Below, piece after piece: positions 43,509-52,064 of a stretch of 64,000 bases of DNA (positions are counted from its first letter, which is position 1; every line of letters starts with the position of its first letter). Origin of the DNA: Flavobacterium sp. KMS (GTDB taxonomy: Bacteria > Bacteroidota > Bacteroidia > Flavobacteriales > Flavobacteriaceae); NCBI RefSeq assembly GCF_000813005.1, contig NZ_JSYP01000018.1, positions 1 through 64,000 of the forward strand, given 5' to 3'. The notes under the pieces are model-generated. The model worked only from the letters and a program-made list of their open reading frames with translations. It was not told the origin of the DNA and searched no databases. The position numbers and the translations under genes are program-made.

Positions 43509-44741
43509 CTAAACAATCATATCGATATAGCGGTCATGGTATCCTAATAGATACAAAACTCCATCGAGTCCTAGGCTGGAAATAGAAGTTGATGCACTTT
43601 CTTTTACGGTTGGTTTTGCATGAAAGGCGATTCCCAGACCTGCTAAATTTAGCATTGGTAAGTCGTTGGCTCCATCTCCTACCGCTATGGTTTGATTGAT
43701 GTGGATTCCTTCTTTTTCGGCTATGGCTCTTAGGTATTCGGCTTTCTTTTGGCCATCTACAATTTCGCCTAAATATTTACCAGTTAATTTACCGTCTTTA
43801 ATCTCTAATCGGTTGGCATGAACATAGTCGATACCTAATTCTTTTTGTAAATAATCTCCAAAATAGGTGAATCCCCCTGATAATATAGCAGTTTTATATC
43901 CGTAATATTTTAGGGCTTTCATTAAGCGATGTGCTCCTTTGGTGATTGGTAATTTTTCGGCAACGGATTGTAAAACGTCTTCACTCAAACCTTCTAACAA
44001 TGCCATGCGTTGCTTAAAGCTTTCGTTAAAATCTATCTCGCCATTCATAGCCGACTCTGTAATTGCTCTTACTTGCTCTCCTACTCCATTAAGCTCAGCC
44101 AATTCGTCAATTACTTCGGTTTGGATTAATGTTGAATCCATATCGAAACAAACTAAACGTCGGTTTCTTCTATAAATATTGTCTTCCTGAAATGAGATAT
44201 CTACATTTAAGGTTCTGGAAATTTCCATGAAACTTGCCGTCATGGCAATCTTATCTACAACATCTCCCGTTAGTGATAATTGTATGCATGAGCGAGGATA
44301 TTCTTCTTTTTCGACTACTGATGTTCTACCAGTTAATCTTATTATAGAAACTATATTTAAATTTTGATCCGATAATAATTTGGCTACTGCTGCCAACTGC
44401 GAAGCAGCTAATTCCTCTCCTAGAATATTAACAATATAACGTTGCTTAGATTGTGTTTTTACCCACTTTTCATAATCTTCGATAGAGATTGGGATAAACT
44501 TTACCTTAACTTCTAATTCATAAGCTTTAAACAACAAATCTTTTAGAACTGGTCCTGAGGTTGAGCCAGCTTGGATTTCGAACAAAATCCCCAGAGAAAG
44601 TGTATCATGAATATCGGCTTGACCTATGTCTAGAATAACGGCATCGTAAGTTGCCAATACTGCTGTTAATCCTGCTGTAACTCCTGGTTTATCATGACCT
44701 GAAACTTTTAATAAAATAATCTCTTTATCTTCTGTTGTCAT
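43509..44741 (-). CDS. serB: Phosphoserine phosphatase with N-terminal ACT domains
   Basis: SerB removes phosphate from phosphoserine in the last step of serine synthesis. The 410-residue protein has two ACT-type domains (about 6-90 and 100-180, starting LLKVSGHDKPGVTAGLTAVL) and a HAD phosphatase domain. The nucleophile motif DMDSTLIQTEVIDE has D200 and D202, the second motif is ILSGGFTYF, and the metal motif GDGANDLPML is near the end. ACT domains suggest allosteric control by serine. The gene stands alone, not with serA or serC. Confidence 0.93.
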   Translation of the reverse strand: MTTEDKEIILLKVSGHDKPGVTAGLTAVLATYDAVILDIGQADIHDTLSLGILFEIQAGSTSGPVLKDLLFKAYELEVKVKFIPISIEDYEKWVKTQSKQRYIVNILGEELAASQLAAVAKLLSDQNLNIVSIIRLTGRTSVVEKEEYPRSCIQLSLTGDVVDKIAMTASFMEISRTLNVDISFQEDNIYRRNRRLVCFDMDSTLIQTEVIDELAELNGVGEQVRAITESAMNGEIDFNESFKQRMALLEGLSEDVLQSVAEKLPITKGAHRLMKALKYYGYKTAILSGGFTYFGDYLQKELGIDYVHANRLEIKDGKLTGKYLGEIVDGQKKAEYLRAIAEKEGIHINQTIAVGDGANDLPMLNLAGLGIAFHAKPTVKESASTSISSLGLDGVLYLLGYHDRYIDMIV

Positions 44742-44915
44742 TTTATCTTTATTGATTTAGAAGTGACAAAAATCGGCAATCTATTGTTGATAAAAAAGAA
44801 TATGCTTTGTTTTCTTGTAAAGAAAAAACACAAATCAATATGATTTATTTAAATAATTTAATGTTCCGTTCTAATGCTTAAAATAACTTATATAGAAGTA
44901 ACTTTTAATAAAAAA

Positions 44916-45003
44916 AGATTATTTAGAACAACTGAAAAAACAAGCAAGTCTTGTTCTAAAATTATTCTAAATAATCTCCTGAAATTAATTACCTCGAGGT
45001 AAT
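44916..45003. terminator. Nested palindromes after the VOC/SRPBCC unit
   Basis: ATTACCTCGAGGTAAT (44988-45003) is a perfect 16-bp palindrome starting nine bases after the last VOC stop. Next on the minus strand is a 13-bp stem, AGATTATTTAGAA (44916-44928) with TTCTAAATAATCT (44965-44977), with an inner TTAGAACAA/TTGTTCTAA stem and a T run after it. These probably end the minus-strand transcript. Confidence 0.6.
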
Positions 45004-45011
45004 AATTTAAT

Positions 45012-45455
45012 TTAGCTACTTGGCATATTTTCATCAAAATTCACCATCCAGTTTACTCCAAATTTATCGGTAAACATTCCGAAATAAGCTCCCCAAAAAG
45101 TTTTACCCATTGGCATAAATGGATTTCCTCCTGCTGAGAGTCCGTTAAAGATTCTGTCACCTTCTTGTGCACTTTCGACATTAATTGAAACCGAAAAATT
45201 CCCTCCAAAAGTTACCTTTCCTGATTGTTCGGTACTATCGCTTCCCATTAAAATGGTTTGTCCAATTGGTAAACTAACGTGCATAATTTTTTCTGCTTCT
45301 TCACTATCTTTTGATACTTGAGAACAGTTCTCGTCTGCAGGCATATCTTTGAATTTTCCAATAAATGCAAATTCACCTCCAAAAACTGATTTATAAAATA
45401 GAAATGCTTCTTCGCAATTTCCATTAAATATTAAATAGGGATTTACTGCTGCCAT
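45012..45455 (-). CDS. VOC family protein, PhnB-like
   Basis: The 147-residue protein is of the PhnB/YjdN type of the vicinal oxygen chelate superfamily: VNPYLIFNGNCEEAFLFYKSVFGGE at the start (key part YLIFNGNCEEAFLFY), ILMGSD in the middle and WGAYFGMFTDKFGVNWMVN at the end. The closing pattern WGxxFGxxxDxFGxxW is typical. Members are often resistance- or metabolism-related enzymes of unknown substrate. It is the last of five genes on the minus strand. Confidence 0.85.
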   Translation of the reverse strand: MAAVNPYLIFNGNCEEAFLFYKSVFGGEFAFIGKFKDMPADENCSQVSKDSEEAEKIMHVSLPIGQTILMGSDSTEQSGKVTFGGNFSVSINVESAQEGDRIFNGLSAGGNPFMPMGKTFWGAYFGMFTDKFGVNWMVNFDENMPSS

Positions 45456-45485
45456 GATATTTTATTTTTATTGTTAGTGTTTTTA

Positions 45486-45926
45486 TTATTTTTCTTCTGA
45501 TAATTCTTTTACCATTTCTAATCCTTTCGGAAAAACTTCTTTAAAATAATCTATATATTTCTCGAGCGTATCAACTTTAGCTTCGAGAACTGTAAAGCCA
45601 TCTTCTTCGGTCAATCGATAGGTTTCCATTGCTCCACTCCACTTTTTTGTTGCTTCATCGATGGGTAATTCTTTAAAGTCTTTTATTTCACCCAAATGCT
45701 TAAAAGCCATATATTCATTTGGAATTTTAGTTTCGATAACACTATACATTCCTTCTCCGTTAGGCGACATGAAATGTATTTTATCGCCTTCATTCCAATC
45801 ACTTATAGTGTGTGAACCTTCGCAAAAAACACTTGTCCATTTTTTGTAAGTTTCGTCATCCCATAAAACTGACCAGATTGTTTCGACAGTAGCTTTAATT
45901 CTGATTGCAAACTCTAAAGTTTCCAT
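45486..45926 (-). CDS. SRPBCC family (AHSA1-like) protein
   Basis: The 146-residue protein has the START-like helix-grip pattern: FAIRIKATVETIWSVLWDDE at the start, then GDKIHFMSPNGEGMYSVIE, and a C-terminal helix IDYFKEVFPKGLEMVKELS. These proteins bind hydrophobic ligands in a deep cavity; AHSA1 relatives also interact with Hsp90. The ligand is unknown. It lies seven bases after the preceding VOC gene, so the genes are tightly packed. Confidence 0.82.
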   Translation of the reverse strand: METLEFAIRIKATVETIWSVLWDDETYKKWTSVFCEGSHTISDWNEGDKIHFMSPNGEGMYSVIETKIPNEYMAFKHLGEIKDFKELPIDEATKKWSGAMETYRLTEEDGFTVLEAKVDTLEKYIDYFKEVFPKGLEMVKELSEEK

Positions 45927-45932
45927 GAGATT

Positions 45933-46343
45933 TTATTTTGGTATTTTACTAAAATCCATAAATAAAGAATTCCAACGGTGTCCATCTAAATCTGCAAAAG
46001 CACAACCATACATCCAATCACGACTTTCTGCAGGAGCTGCAAAAACATTTCCTCCAGCTTCCTGAACTTTTTGAGCAAGTGCATCTACTTCTTCTTTACT
46101 TTCGGCATCTATAGAAATTAAAACCTCTGAACTTGTTTTTGTATCTGTTAATTTATTTTGAGAGAAGTCTGTAAAGATATTCTCTTCAAAAAGCATTATT
46201 ACAAATTTACCATCGCCAACAAGCATGCAAGTTGAGTTTGGTGTGTCGTGTTCTTCATTAAATGAAAATCCAATTTTTGAGAAAAAGGCTTTCGATTTTG
46301 CTACATCTTTTACTGGCAGATTAAGCCATATTTGTCTTGTCAT
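45933..46343 (-). CDS. VOC family protein (glyoxalase-like)
   Basis: The 136-residue protein starts QIWLNLPVKDVAKSKAFFSK, contains FVIMLFEENIF and ends DWMYGCAFADLDGHRWNSLF. This is the pattern of one-module VOC proteins annotated as glyoxalase/bleomycin resistance-like. It is a clear paralogue of the VOC protein at 46879-47286, which has the same start and the same GWMYQKAFLDIDGHHWEIFF end. Function is unknown. Confidence 0.85.
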   Translation of the reverse strand: MTRQIWLNLPVKDVAKSKAFFSKIGFSFNEEHDTPNSTCMLVGDGKFVIMLFEENIFTDFSQNKLTDTKTSSEVLISIDAESKEEVDALAQKVQEAGGNVFAAPAESRDWMYGCAFADLDGHRWNSLFMDFSKIPK

Positions 46344-46436
46344 TTTTAATATTTTTAAGTTATTATTTTTTAACCATCTTTTAGAAAAACCTTTGAACCT
46401 TTACCTCTCTGAACCTTTGCGCCTTTGAACCTTCCT

Positions 46437-46841
46437 TTAATTACTCTCTACATAACTTTTGAAATTATCTAAAATTGCTTGCCATCCTTGTTGTTGGAAA
46501 TTTTCTGGATTTTGTGTTTCAGGATCAAAACTTTCTATTACCTCTACTCCGTTTGGTGTTTCTTTAAAACTAATTTCAACCTTTCTTCCATCGGCCATTG
46601 CGTATTTAATAGCTTCATTTTCTTTTACCAAGGTGTATTCTCCTTCAAAATCAAAACTCATACTTCCGTCTCTGGCTGCCATTGTCGATTTAAATTTACC
46701 TCCTGCTTTTAAATCATTTTCGGCATATGGTGTATGCCAATCTGGAGAAGCATTATTCCATTCTTGTATATGTTTTGGTGTTGTCCATATTTCCCAAACT
46801 TTTGCTATTGGAGCTTTTACTGTACTTTGAACTGTTATCAT
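46437..46841 (-). CDS. SRPBCC family (AHSA1-like) protein
   Basis: From the ATG at 46841 the protein has 134 residues and starts MITVQSTVKAPIAKVWEIWT, a standard AHSA1 start. It continues with NASPDWHTPYAENDLKAGG, SFDFEGEYTLV and ends QQGWQAILDNFKSYVES. A longer frame to 46904 would overlap the upstream VOC gene and adds a Lys/Asn-rich stretch foreign to the family, so 46841 is the better start. It is a paralogue of the SRPBCC protein at 45486-45926. Confidence 0.85.
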   Translation of the reverse strand: MITVQSTVKAPIAKVWEIWTTPKHIQEWNNASPDWHTPYAENDLKAGGKFKSTMAARDGSMSFDFEGEYTLVKENEAIKYAMADGRKVEISFKETPNGVEVIESFDPETQNPENFQQQGWQAILDNFKSYVESN

Positions 46842-46878
46842 ATTCAATTGATTAAAATTATACTTTATAAATTGATTT

Positions 46879-47286
46879 TTATTTTTTTGGTGCTTGACTT
46901 TCATCCATGAAAAAAATTTCCCAATGGTGTCCGTCTATATCTAAAAAAGCTTTTTGATACATCCAACCGTAATCTTTGGCTTCCATATATTCAGTTCCGC
47001 CTGCTTTTACTACTGCTGTAATTAATTCATCTACTTTTTCCCGGCTATCAACAGATAACGCCATTAAGATTTCGGTTGTTGTTGCTGTATTACAAATTTG
47101 TTTTTGTGTGAATGTTTTAAAAAACTCTTCTAACAAAAGCATTGCATATATATTTTCTCCGATTTCTAAGCAAGCTGCTTTATCATCTGTGAAATTTAAA
47201 TTGAATGTAAAACCTAATGCTGTAAAAAAAGCCATACTGCGATTTAAATCTTTTACTGGAAGATTTAAGAAAATTTCTGTTTTCAT
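46879..47286 (-). CDS. VOC family protein (glyoxalase-like), first gene of the unit
   Basis: The 135-residue protein starts EIFLNLPVKDLNRSMAFFTA and ends GWMYQKAFLDIDGHHWEIFF, closely matching the VOC protein two genes downstream. It is the first of five minus-strand genes in the order VOC, SRPBCC, VOC, SRPBCC, VOC(PhnB). This order suggests duplication of a VOC-SRPBCC pair. The unit diverges from a GlxA-type regulator and has a -7 box about 30 bases upstream. Confidence 0.85.
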   Translation of the reverse strand: MKTEIFLNLPVKDLNRSMAFFTALGFTFNLNFTDDKAACLEIGENIYAMLLLEEFFKTFTQKQICNTATTTEILMALSVDSREKVDELITAVVKAGGTEYMEAKDYGWMYQKAFLDIDGHHWEIFFMDESQAPKK

Positions 47287-47315
47287 TTTTATATAAATTT
47301 ACAAATTATTTAAAG

Positions 47316-47323
47316 CAAATTTA
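47316..47323 (-). promoter_or_regulatory. -7 box of the VOC/SRPBCC unit
   Basis: On the minus strand TAAATTTG fits TAnnTTTG, 29 bases before the first VOC ATG. Confidence 0.5.
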
Positions 47324-47362
47324 AAGTAATCGTCTAGCCTTTAGACCACAATAAAAGTCATT

Positions 47363-47396
47363 TTTGGGGTCATTTAAGACAAAAAAACTATTTTTG
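47363..47396 (+). promoter_or_regulatory. Promoter of the GlxA-type regulator
   Basis: TTTG at 47363-47366 and TATTTTTG at 47389-47396 are spaced 22 bases apart, close to the Bacteroidota -33/-7 arrangement. The region also carries three GTCATTT repeats (47357, 47369, 47402), which could be regulator sites. Confidence 0.6.
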
Positions 47397-47427
47397 TATA
47401 AGTCATTTTCATTAAAAAAGAGAAATA

Positions 47428-48393
47428 ATGAGCAAAAAAGTTGGGTTAATCGTTCCGCATGACTATAAATTATTGAGTATTGCAGCTATTCTTGAAGTTT
47501 TTGAAACTGCTAATAAATTGCATCCTGAAGGTGAAAAACCATTTGAAATATTCGTTTTTCAATCATCTGAACAAATGGAGCAAGAAAAATTATTTAATTA
47601 TAAAGTTAATTCTATCCAATCTTCTGAAGAAAAACTTGGATTGATTTTAATTCCTGCATTTACCACAGATGATATGAAGGGAATGATTGCAAAAAACAGC
47701 AATTTTATTCCTTGGCTAAAAAAACAACATTTGCTTGGAGCTGAAATAGCTAGTTTCTGTACTGGTGCTTTCTTACTTGGTGCTTCGGGATTATTAGATG
47801 AAAAGCTGGCAACAACTCATGTTGATGCTTGTAGTGCTTTTAATCAATCCTTTCCATTGGTCAATTTAAAACCCGAAGAAACACTTACCGCAGATGGAAC
47901 ACTTTATACTAGTGGCGGATCTACTTCGTCTTTTCATTTACTGATTCTTTTGGTTCAGAAATATTGCGGAAATGAAGTTGCCGTGCAAATTGCTAAGATA
48001 TTTGCTATTGATTTAAACCGTCACAAACAAAGTTATTTTAGCACTTTTAGACCTAATCATTTACACAATGATACTCTTGTTGCCCAATTGCAACACAAGA
48101 TAGAAAACGAATACAGTACAATAGAAAAACTCGAAGAGGTCACTAAAGATATCCCAACTAGTAACCGTAATATGACTCGAAGATTTAAACAAGTAGTTGG
48201 AATTCCTCCTATAGAGTATTTGCAGAACATTCGTGTAGAAAGTTCGAAGAAGTATCTCGAGCAAACACAGCTTTCTATATCGGAGATTATCGAAAAAACT
48301 GGCTATAATGACCCTAAATCTTTTAGAAAAGTTTTTTATAAAATGGTCGGAATGAAACCGATAGAATATCGGGAGAAGTTTAGAGTGAGATAA
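47428..48393 (+). CDS. GlxA family transcriptional regulator (DJ-1/PfpI plus AraC HTH)
   Basis: The 321-residue protein has an N-terminal DJ-1/PfpI-like domain (about 5-190) with the pseudo-nucleophile region ASFCTGAFLLGASGLLDEK, keeping the cysteine. The C-terminal AraC-type domain (about 215-320) has YSTIEKLEEVTKDIPTSNRNMTRRF and ISEIIEKTGYNDPKSFRKVF. GlxA-type regulators sense small metabolites and activate nearby operons. Here the divergent VOC/SRPBCC unit is the obvious candidate target. Effector unknown. Confidence 0.9.
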   Translation: MSKKVGLIVPHDYKLLSIAAILEVFETANKLHPEGEKPFEIFVFQSSEQMEQEKLFNYKVNSIQSSEEKLGLILIPAFTTDDMKGMIAKNSNFIPWLKKQHLLGAEIASFCTGAFLLGASGLLDEKLATTHVDACSAFNQSFPLVNLKPEETLTADGTLYTSGGSTSSFHLLILLVQKYCGNEVAVQIAKIFAIDLNRHKQSYFSTFRPNHLHNDTLVAQLQHKIENEYSTIEKLEEVTKDIPTSNRNMTRRFKQVVGIPPIEYLQNIRVESSKKYLEQTQLSISEIIEKTGYNDPKSFRKVFYKMVGMKPIEYREKFRVR

Positions 48394-48394
48394 A

Positions 48395-48425
48395 AAAAAT
48401 CCCAGCAATGCCGGGATTTTTAATT
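48395..48425. terminator. Bidirectional terminator between the GlxA-type gene and clpX
   Basis: AAAAATCCCAGC (to 48406) pairs with GCCGGGATTTTT around AAT, with one mismatch. It is flanked by A on the left and T on the right, so it can end transcripts from both convergent genes. Confidence 0.8.
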
Positions 48426-48473
48426 TTTAATCTTTGTCTGGATCTTAGACTTTGACAAATTTATTTTAAAACA

Positions 48474-49706
48474 TTACGAAGCAATTTCTAATCGTTTCAA
48501 TAAATTTTTATTCAATGTTTCTTTAGCGTAATCTTGATCAATTTCTAATGTTTTAACATCAGAACTTGGTAAATCATACATCGCATCGGTTAAGATTGCT
48601 TCGCATAACGAACGCAATCCACGTGCTCCTAATTTATACTCTAAAGCTTTATCAACAATAAAATCTAAAGCTTCATCGGTAATTGTAAACTCTACCTCAT
48701 CCATTAAAAACAATTTTTGATATTGTTTAATTAATGCATTTTTAGGCTGAGTAAGAATTGCACGCAATGTTTCTCTGTCTAAAGGATCCATATGCGTTAA
48801 AACTGGTAAACGACCAATGATTTCAGGAATCAATCCAAAGTCTTTTATATCTTTTGGAATGATGTATTGCAATAAATTGTCTTTGTCGATATTATCCACA
48901 TTTTTTGATGTACTATAACCAACTGCCTGACGGTTTAAACGTTTTGAAATAATACGTTCTACTCCATCAAAAGCTCCTCCAGCTATAAACAAAATGTTTT
49001 GTGTGTTTACCTCAACAAATTTCTGGTCTGGGTGCTTACGTCCTCCTTTTGGTGGTACGTTTACAACTGTTCCTTCTAAAAGTTTCAATAATGCTTGTTG
49101 AACTCCTTCGCCCGAAACATCACGTGTTATTGATGGATTATCGCTCTTACGAGCAATTTTATCTATTTCATCAATAAAAACGATTCCTCTTTCGGCTTTA
49201 GCCACATCATAATCGGCAGCTTGAAGCAAACGTGTCAAAATACTCTCTACGTCTTCTCCAACATATCCTGCTTCGGTTAAAACGGTAGCATCAACAATTG
49301 CCAAAGGAACATCTAACATTTTTGCAATGGTTTTTGCCACTAATGTTTTTCCTGTTCCTGTTTGACCAACCATAATGATATTACTTTTTTCTATCTCTAC
49401 TTCGTCATCCAACTGTTGTTGCATTAAACGTTTGTAGTGATTGTAAACCGCAACAGACATTACTTTTTTGGTTTGATCCTGACCTATTACATATTGATCT
49501 AAGAATGCTCTAATTTCTTTTGGTTTCTTTAATATTAAATCACCAACTAGTTTAGCGCTTCCGCTTGATTTTAATTCTTCTAAAACAATTCCGTGTGCTT
49601 GTTCGATACACTTATCACAAATATGTGCATTTATACCAGCAATTAATAAATTGGTCTCTGGCTTTTTTCTCCCACAAAACGAACACTCTAATACTACTTT
49701 TGCCAT
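48474..49706 (-). CDS. clpX: ATP-dependent Clp protease ATPase subunit ClpX
   Basis: ClpX unfolds tagged proteins and feeds them to ClpP. The 410-residue protein has the N-terminal zinc-binding domain with CSFCGRKK and ICDKCIEQ, Walker A GQTGTGKT, Walker B FIDEIDKI, the pore loop region GYVGEDVES and the sensor-2 area LGARGLRSLCEAIL. The domain order is complete. clpP lies 159 bases upstream on the same strand. The gap holds short direct repeats rather than a terminator, so read-through from clpP is possible. Confidence 0.97.
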   Translation of the reverse strand: MAKVVLECSFCGRKKPETNLLIAGINAHICDKCIEQAHGIVLEELKSSGSAKLVGDLILKKPKEIRAFLDQYVIGQDQTKKVMSVAVYNHYKRLMQQQLDDEVEIEKSNIIMVGQTGTGKTLVAKTIAKMLDVPLAIVDATVLTEAGYVGEDVESILTRLLQAADYDVAKAERGIVFIDEIDKIARKSDNPSITRDVSGEGVQQALLKLLEGTVVNVPPKGGRKHPDQKFVEVNTQNILFIAGGAFDGVERIISKRLNRQAVGYSTSKNVDNIDKDNLLQYIIPKDIKDFGLIPEIIGRLPVLTHMDPLDRETLRAILTQPKNALIKQYQKLFLMDEVEFTITDEALDFIVDKALEYKLGARGLRSLCEAILTDAMYDLPSSDVKTLEIDQDYAKETLNKNLLKRLEIAS

Positions 49707-49711
49707 CTATA

Positions 49712-49785
49712 TTTAGTTTTCAGTATCAGTTCTCAGTTCTCAGTTTTGAAAACTGCGACTGTAAAACTGCAAACTGATTTTATTT
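49712..49785. repeat. Short direct repeats between clpP and clpX
   Basis: The stretch repeats CAGTTCT/CAGTTTT-like units on one side (CAGTATCAGTTCTCAGTTCTCAGTTTT in part) and AAACTGC units on the other, so the halves can pair as an imperfect hairpin (CAGTTTT with AAAACTG). A similar GTTTGCAGTT unit is duplicated near 4675-4695. This looks like a dispersed intergenic repeat. Confidence 0.5.
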
Positions 49786-49865
49786 AACCTAAATTTTTAT
49801 CTTCAAATTCACAAAATAATGCACTTTGTAACTTAGTGCCTTTGCAACTTTGAACCTTTAAAAAT

Positions 49866-50540
49866 TTATCCTCTTCTCAAAACTTCATCAATCATTCCGT
49901 ACTCTTTAGCTTCATCAGCAATCATCCAGTAATCGCGCTCGCTATCTTTATGTACTTTATCAAAAGTTTGTCCTGAATGCTGAGAAATGATGTTGTATAA
50001 TTCATCTTTCAGTTTCAACATTTCACGTAAATTGATTTCCATATCGGTAGCAACTCCTTGAGCTCCTCCTGATGGTTGGTGAATCATTACTCTTGAATGT
50101 GGTAAAGCCGAACGTTTTCCTGCTGCTCCTGCACATAATAAAACAGCTCCCATAGAAGCAGCCATTCCTGTACAAATTGTAGCTACATCTGGCTTGATGT
50201 ATTGCATTGTGTCATAAATTCCTAATCCTGCATAAACGCTTCCTCCTGGAGAGTTTAGGTAAATCTGAATATCTTTAGACGCATCTGCACTTTCTAAAAA
50301 TAACAATTGTGCCTGAACGATATTTGCAATTTGATCATCAATTCCTGTTCCCAGGAAAATGATTCTATCCATCATTAATCTTGAAAAAACGTCTAACTGT
50401 GAAATATTCAACTGACGTTCTTCGATAATATATGGAGTCATATTAGTTGGATTCATTGCACTTACGATTTTATCGTAATACATAGCATTCACTCCTTGGT
50501 GCTTTGTAGCAAATTTTTTAAATTCTTTACCGTAGTTCAT
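49866..50540 (-). CDS. clpP: ATP-dependent Clp protease proteolytic subunit
   Basis: ClpP is the serine protease chamber of the Clp system. The 224-residue protein has the catalytic serine S129 in GMAASMGAVLL and the catalytic histidine H154 in SRVMIHQPSGG, and the family segment IYLNSPGGSVYAGLGIYDT. The N-terminus (about 30 residues before TPYIIEERQ) is longer than mature ClpP and is probably a propeptide removed by self-processing. It lies between tig and clpX, but a terminator separates it from tig. Confidence 0.97.
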   Translation of the reverse strand: MNYGKEFKKFATKHQGVNAMYYDKIVSAMNPTNMTPYIIEERQLNISQLDVFSRLMMDRIIFLGTGIDDQIANIVQAQLLFLESADASKDIQIYLNSPGGSVYAGLGIYDTMQYIKPDVATICTGMAASMGAVLLCAGAAGKRSALPHSRVMIHQPSGGAQGVATDMEINLREMLKLKDELYNIISQHSGQTFDKVHKDSERDYWMIADEAKEYGMIDEVLRRG

Positions 50541-50656
50541 ATTTTTTTGTTCTAAGTTGTACGTTACTATATTGTATATTTTATTTCATCAAAGGTCATA
50601 CCTCTTTATAAACAATGCCAATATGTCTTATTTTAAATTTGAAATCTAAAAAAAGA

Positions 50657-50688
50657 GAGCGTCAAAGAAAAATATTCTTTTGACGCTC
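50657..50688 (-). terminator. Terminator after tig
   Basis: GAGCGTCAAA (50657-50666) pairs perfectly with TTTGACGCTC (50679-50688); on the minus strand a CTCTTTTTTT tract follows. It lies between tig and clpP, so these are at least partly separate transcripts. Confidence 0.9.
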
Positions 50689-50712
50689 AAATATACTTAT
50701 TTTTTTTAGAAA

Positions 50713-52038
50713 TTATTCTCCGTAAGAAGCTGCAATAAATTCTTCGTAAGTTACTTCTTTAGTTGTTGGGTTTGCTTTTTCTTTAAACAATACCAATAAC
50801 TTCTCTGCAACAACTTGCTCAGAAAGTCTTTTTACTTCTTCTTGGTTTGATAATACTCTTGCTACAATTGCCTGAACTTCTTCGTCAGTTGGATTTGTTT
50901 GTCCAAATTGAGCCATTTGTTGTTTGATAGCGTTTGTTGTAAATGCTTTCAAGTCTTCAAATGTAATTTGGATATTACTTTGAGCCATTGCTTTTCCTTC
51001 AATTAATTGAAAACGCAATCCTTTTTCAGATCTTGTGTATTCAACTTCTGCTTCTTCTGGAGATAATTTTTTCTCACCTACAGTTTGCAACCATTTTTTA
51101 AGGAATTCAGCTGGCAATTCAAATTTAGTGCTCTCGATTAAGAAATCCTGAACATCTAATAATAATTTTTGATCTGCTTGTTGTGCAAATTGAAGCTCTG
51201 CATCTTCTTTAATTTTTGCTTTCAAATCTTCTAATGAAGCTACTTTACCTTCACCAAAAAGTTTATCAAACAATTCTTGGTTTAATTCTGCCAATTCTGC
51301 ACCGTTGATAGCTTCGATAGTAAAGTTAACATCTACTTCTAGACCATGAACATCATCATGACTTACTTTTAAGTAATCCATTAATTGGTGATCGTCTTCA
51401 AATAAACCTTTAGTGTTTACAGTTACAACATCTCCAACTTTTTTCCCGATGAATTTATCAGCAGTTTTTTTATCTTTAAAGATAGAAAGTGAGATTGTTG
51501 TAGTATTGTTGATTCCTTTTTCTTCGTTTGTAAAAGTTCCTGTAATATCAGAATCTGCTACAACTACGTCTTGAGGAATTGCTTTTCCAAATTGTTTTTG
51601 GATACGCTCTACTTGACCATCAATTAATTTATCATCTGCAGTAACGATATATTTTACGATATCATTTTTAGCTTCAAGATTAATTTCAAAGTTTGGTACT
51701 AAACCAATTTCGTATTCGAATACTAATTCTTCAGCATCCCAATCAAAATTTTCATTTTCTTTAGCAAGTGGAGTTCCAAGAAGATTTAATCTTTCAGATT
51801 GAATATAACGCTCCAAAGCCAAATCAACTACTTTTTTAACTTCTTCTTGTTTAATAGATTTCCCGTATTGTTTTTCAACAAGGTCTTTTGGTACCTGACC
51901 TTTTCTAAAACCTTTTACAGTTGCCAAAGGCATTTTTTCGTTTATTCTTTTTGCTACTTGACCTTTGTAATCCATATGAACAACGTTCAATACAATTGTC
52001 TCATTTACTGCGTTTATTGCGACTCTTTTAATATCCAT
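50713..52038 (-). CDS. tig: Trigger factor
   Basis: Trigger factor is the ribosome-bound chaperone and prolyl isomerase. The 441-residue protein has an N-terminal ribosome-binding domain; the signature loop appears as GFRKGQVPK, matching the GFRxGxxP consensus. The central PPIase domain is weakly conserved (VVADSDITGTFTNE, KKVGDVVTVNTKGLFEDD), as in other Bacteroidota, and probably has little isomerase activity. The C-terminal arm domain ends TKEVTYEEFIAASYGE. It precedes clpP and clpX in the classical tig-clpP-clpX order. Confidence 0.94.
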   Translation of the reverse strand: MDIKRVAINAVNETIVLNVVHMDYKGQVAKRINEKMPLATVKGFRKGQVPKDLVEKQYGKSIKQEEVKKVVDLALERYIQSERLNLLGTPLAKENENFDWDAEELVFEYEIGLVPNFEINLEAKNDIVKYIVTADDKLIDGQVERIQKQFGKAIPQDVVVADSDITGTFTNEEKGINNTTTISLSIFKDKKTADKFIGKKVGDVVTVNTKGLFEDDHQLMDYLKVSHDDVHGLEVDVNFTIEAINGAELAELNQELFDKLFGEGKVASLEDLKAKIKEDAELQFAQQADQKLLLDVQDFLIESTKFELPAEFLKKWLQTVGEKKLSPEEAEVEYTRSEKGLRFQLIEGKAMAQSNIQITFEDLKAFTTNAIKQQMAQFGQTNPTDEEVQAIVARVLSNQEEVKRLSEQVVAEKLLVLFKEKANPTTKEVTYEEFIAASYGE

Positions 52039-52064
52039 CTTCTTCTTTAATTTACATAATAAAA

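Noticed and set aside
46976..47296. Plus-strand open frames opposite the VOC/SRPBCC genes
   Set aside because: They are antisense shadows of well-supported minus-strand genes with clear family motifs.
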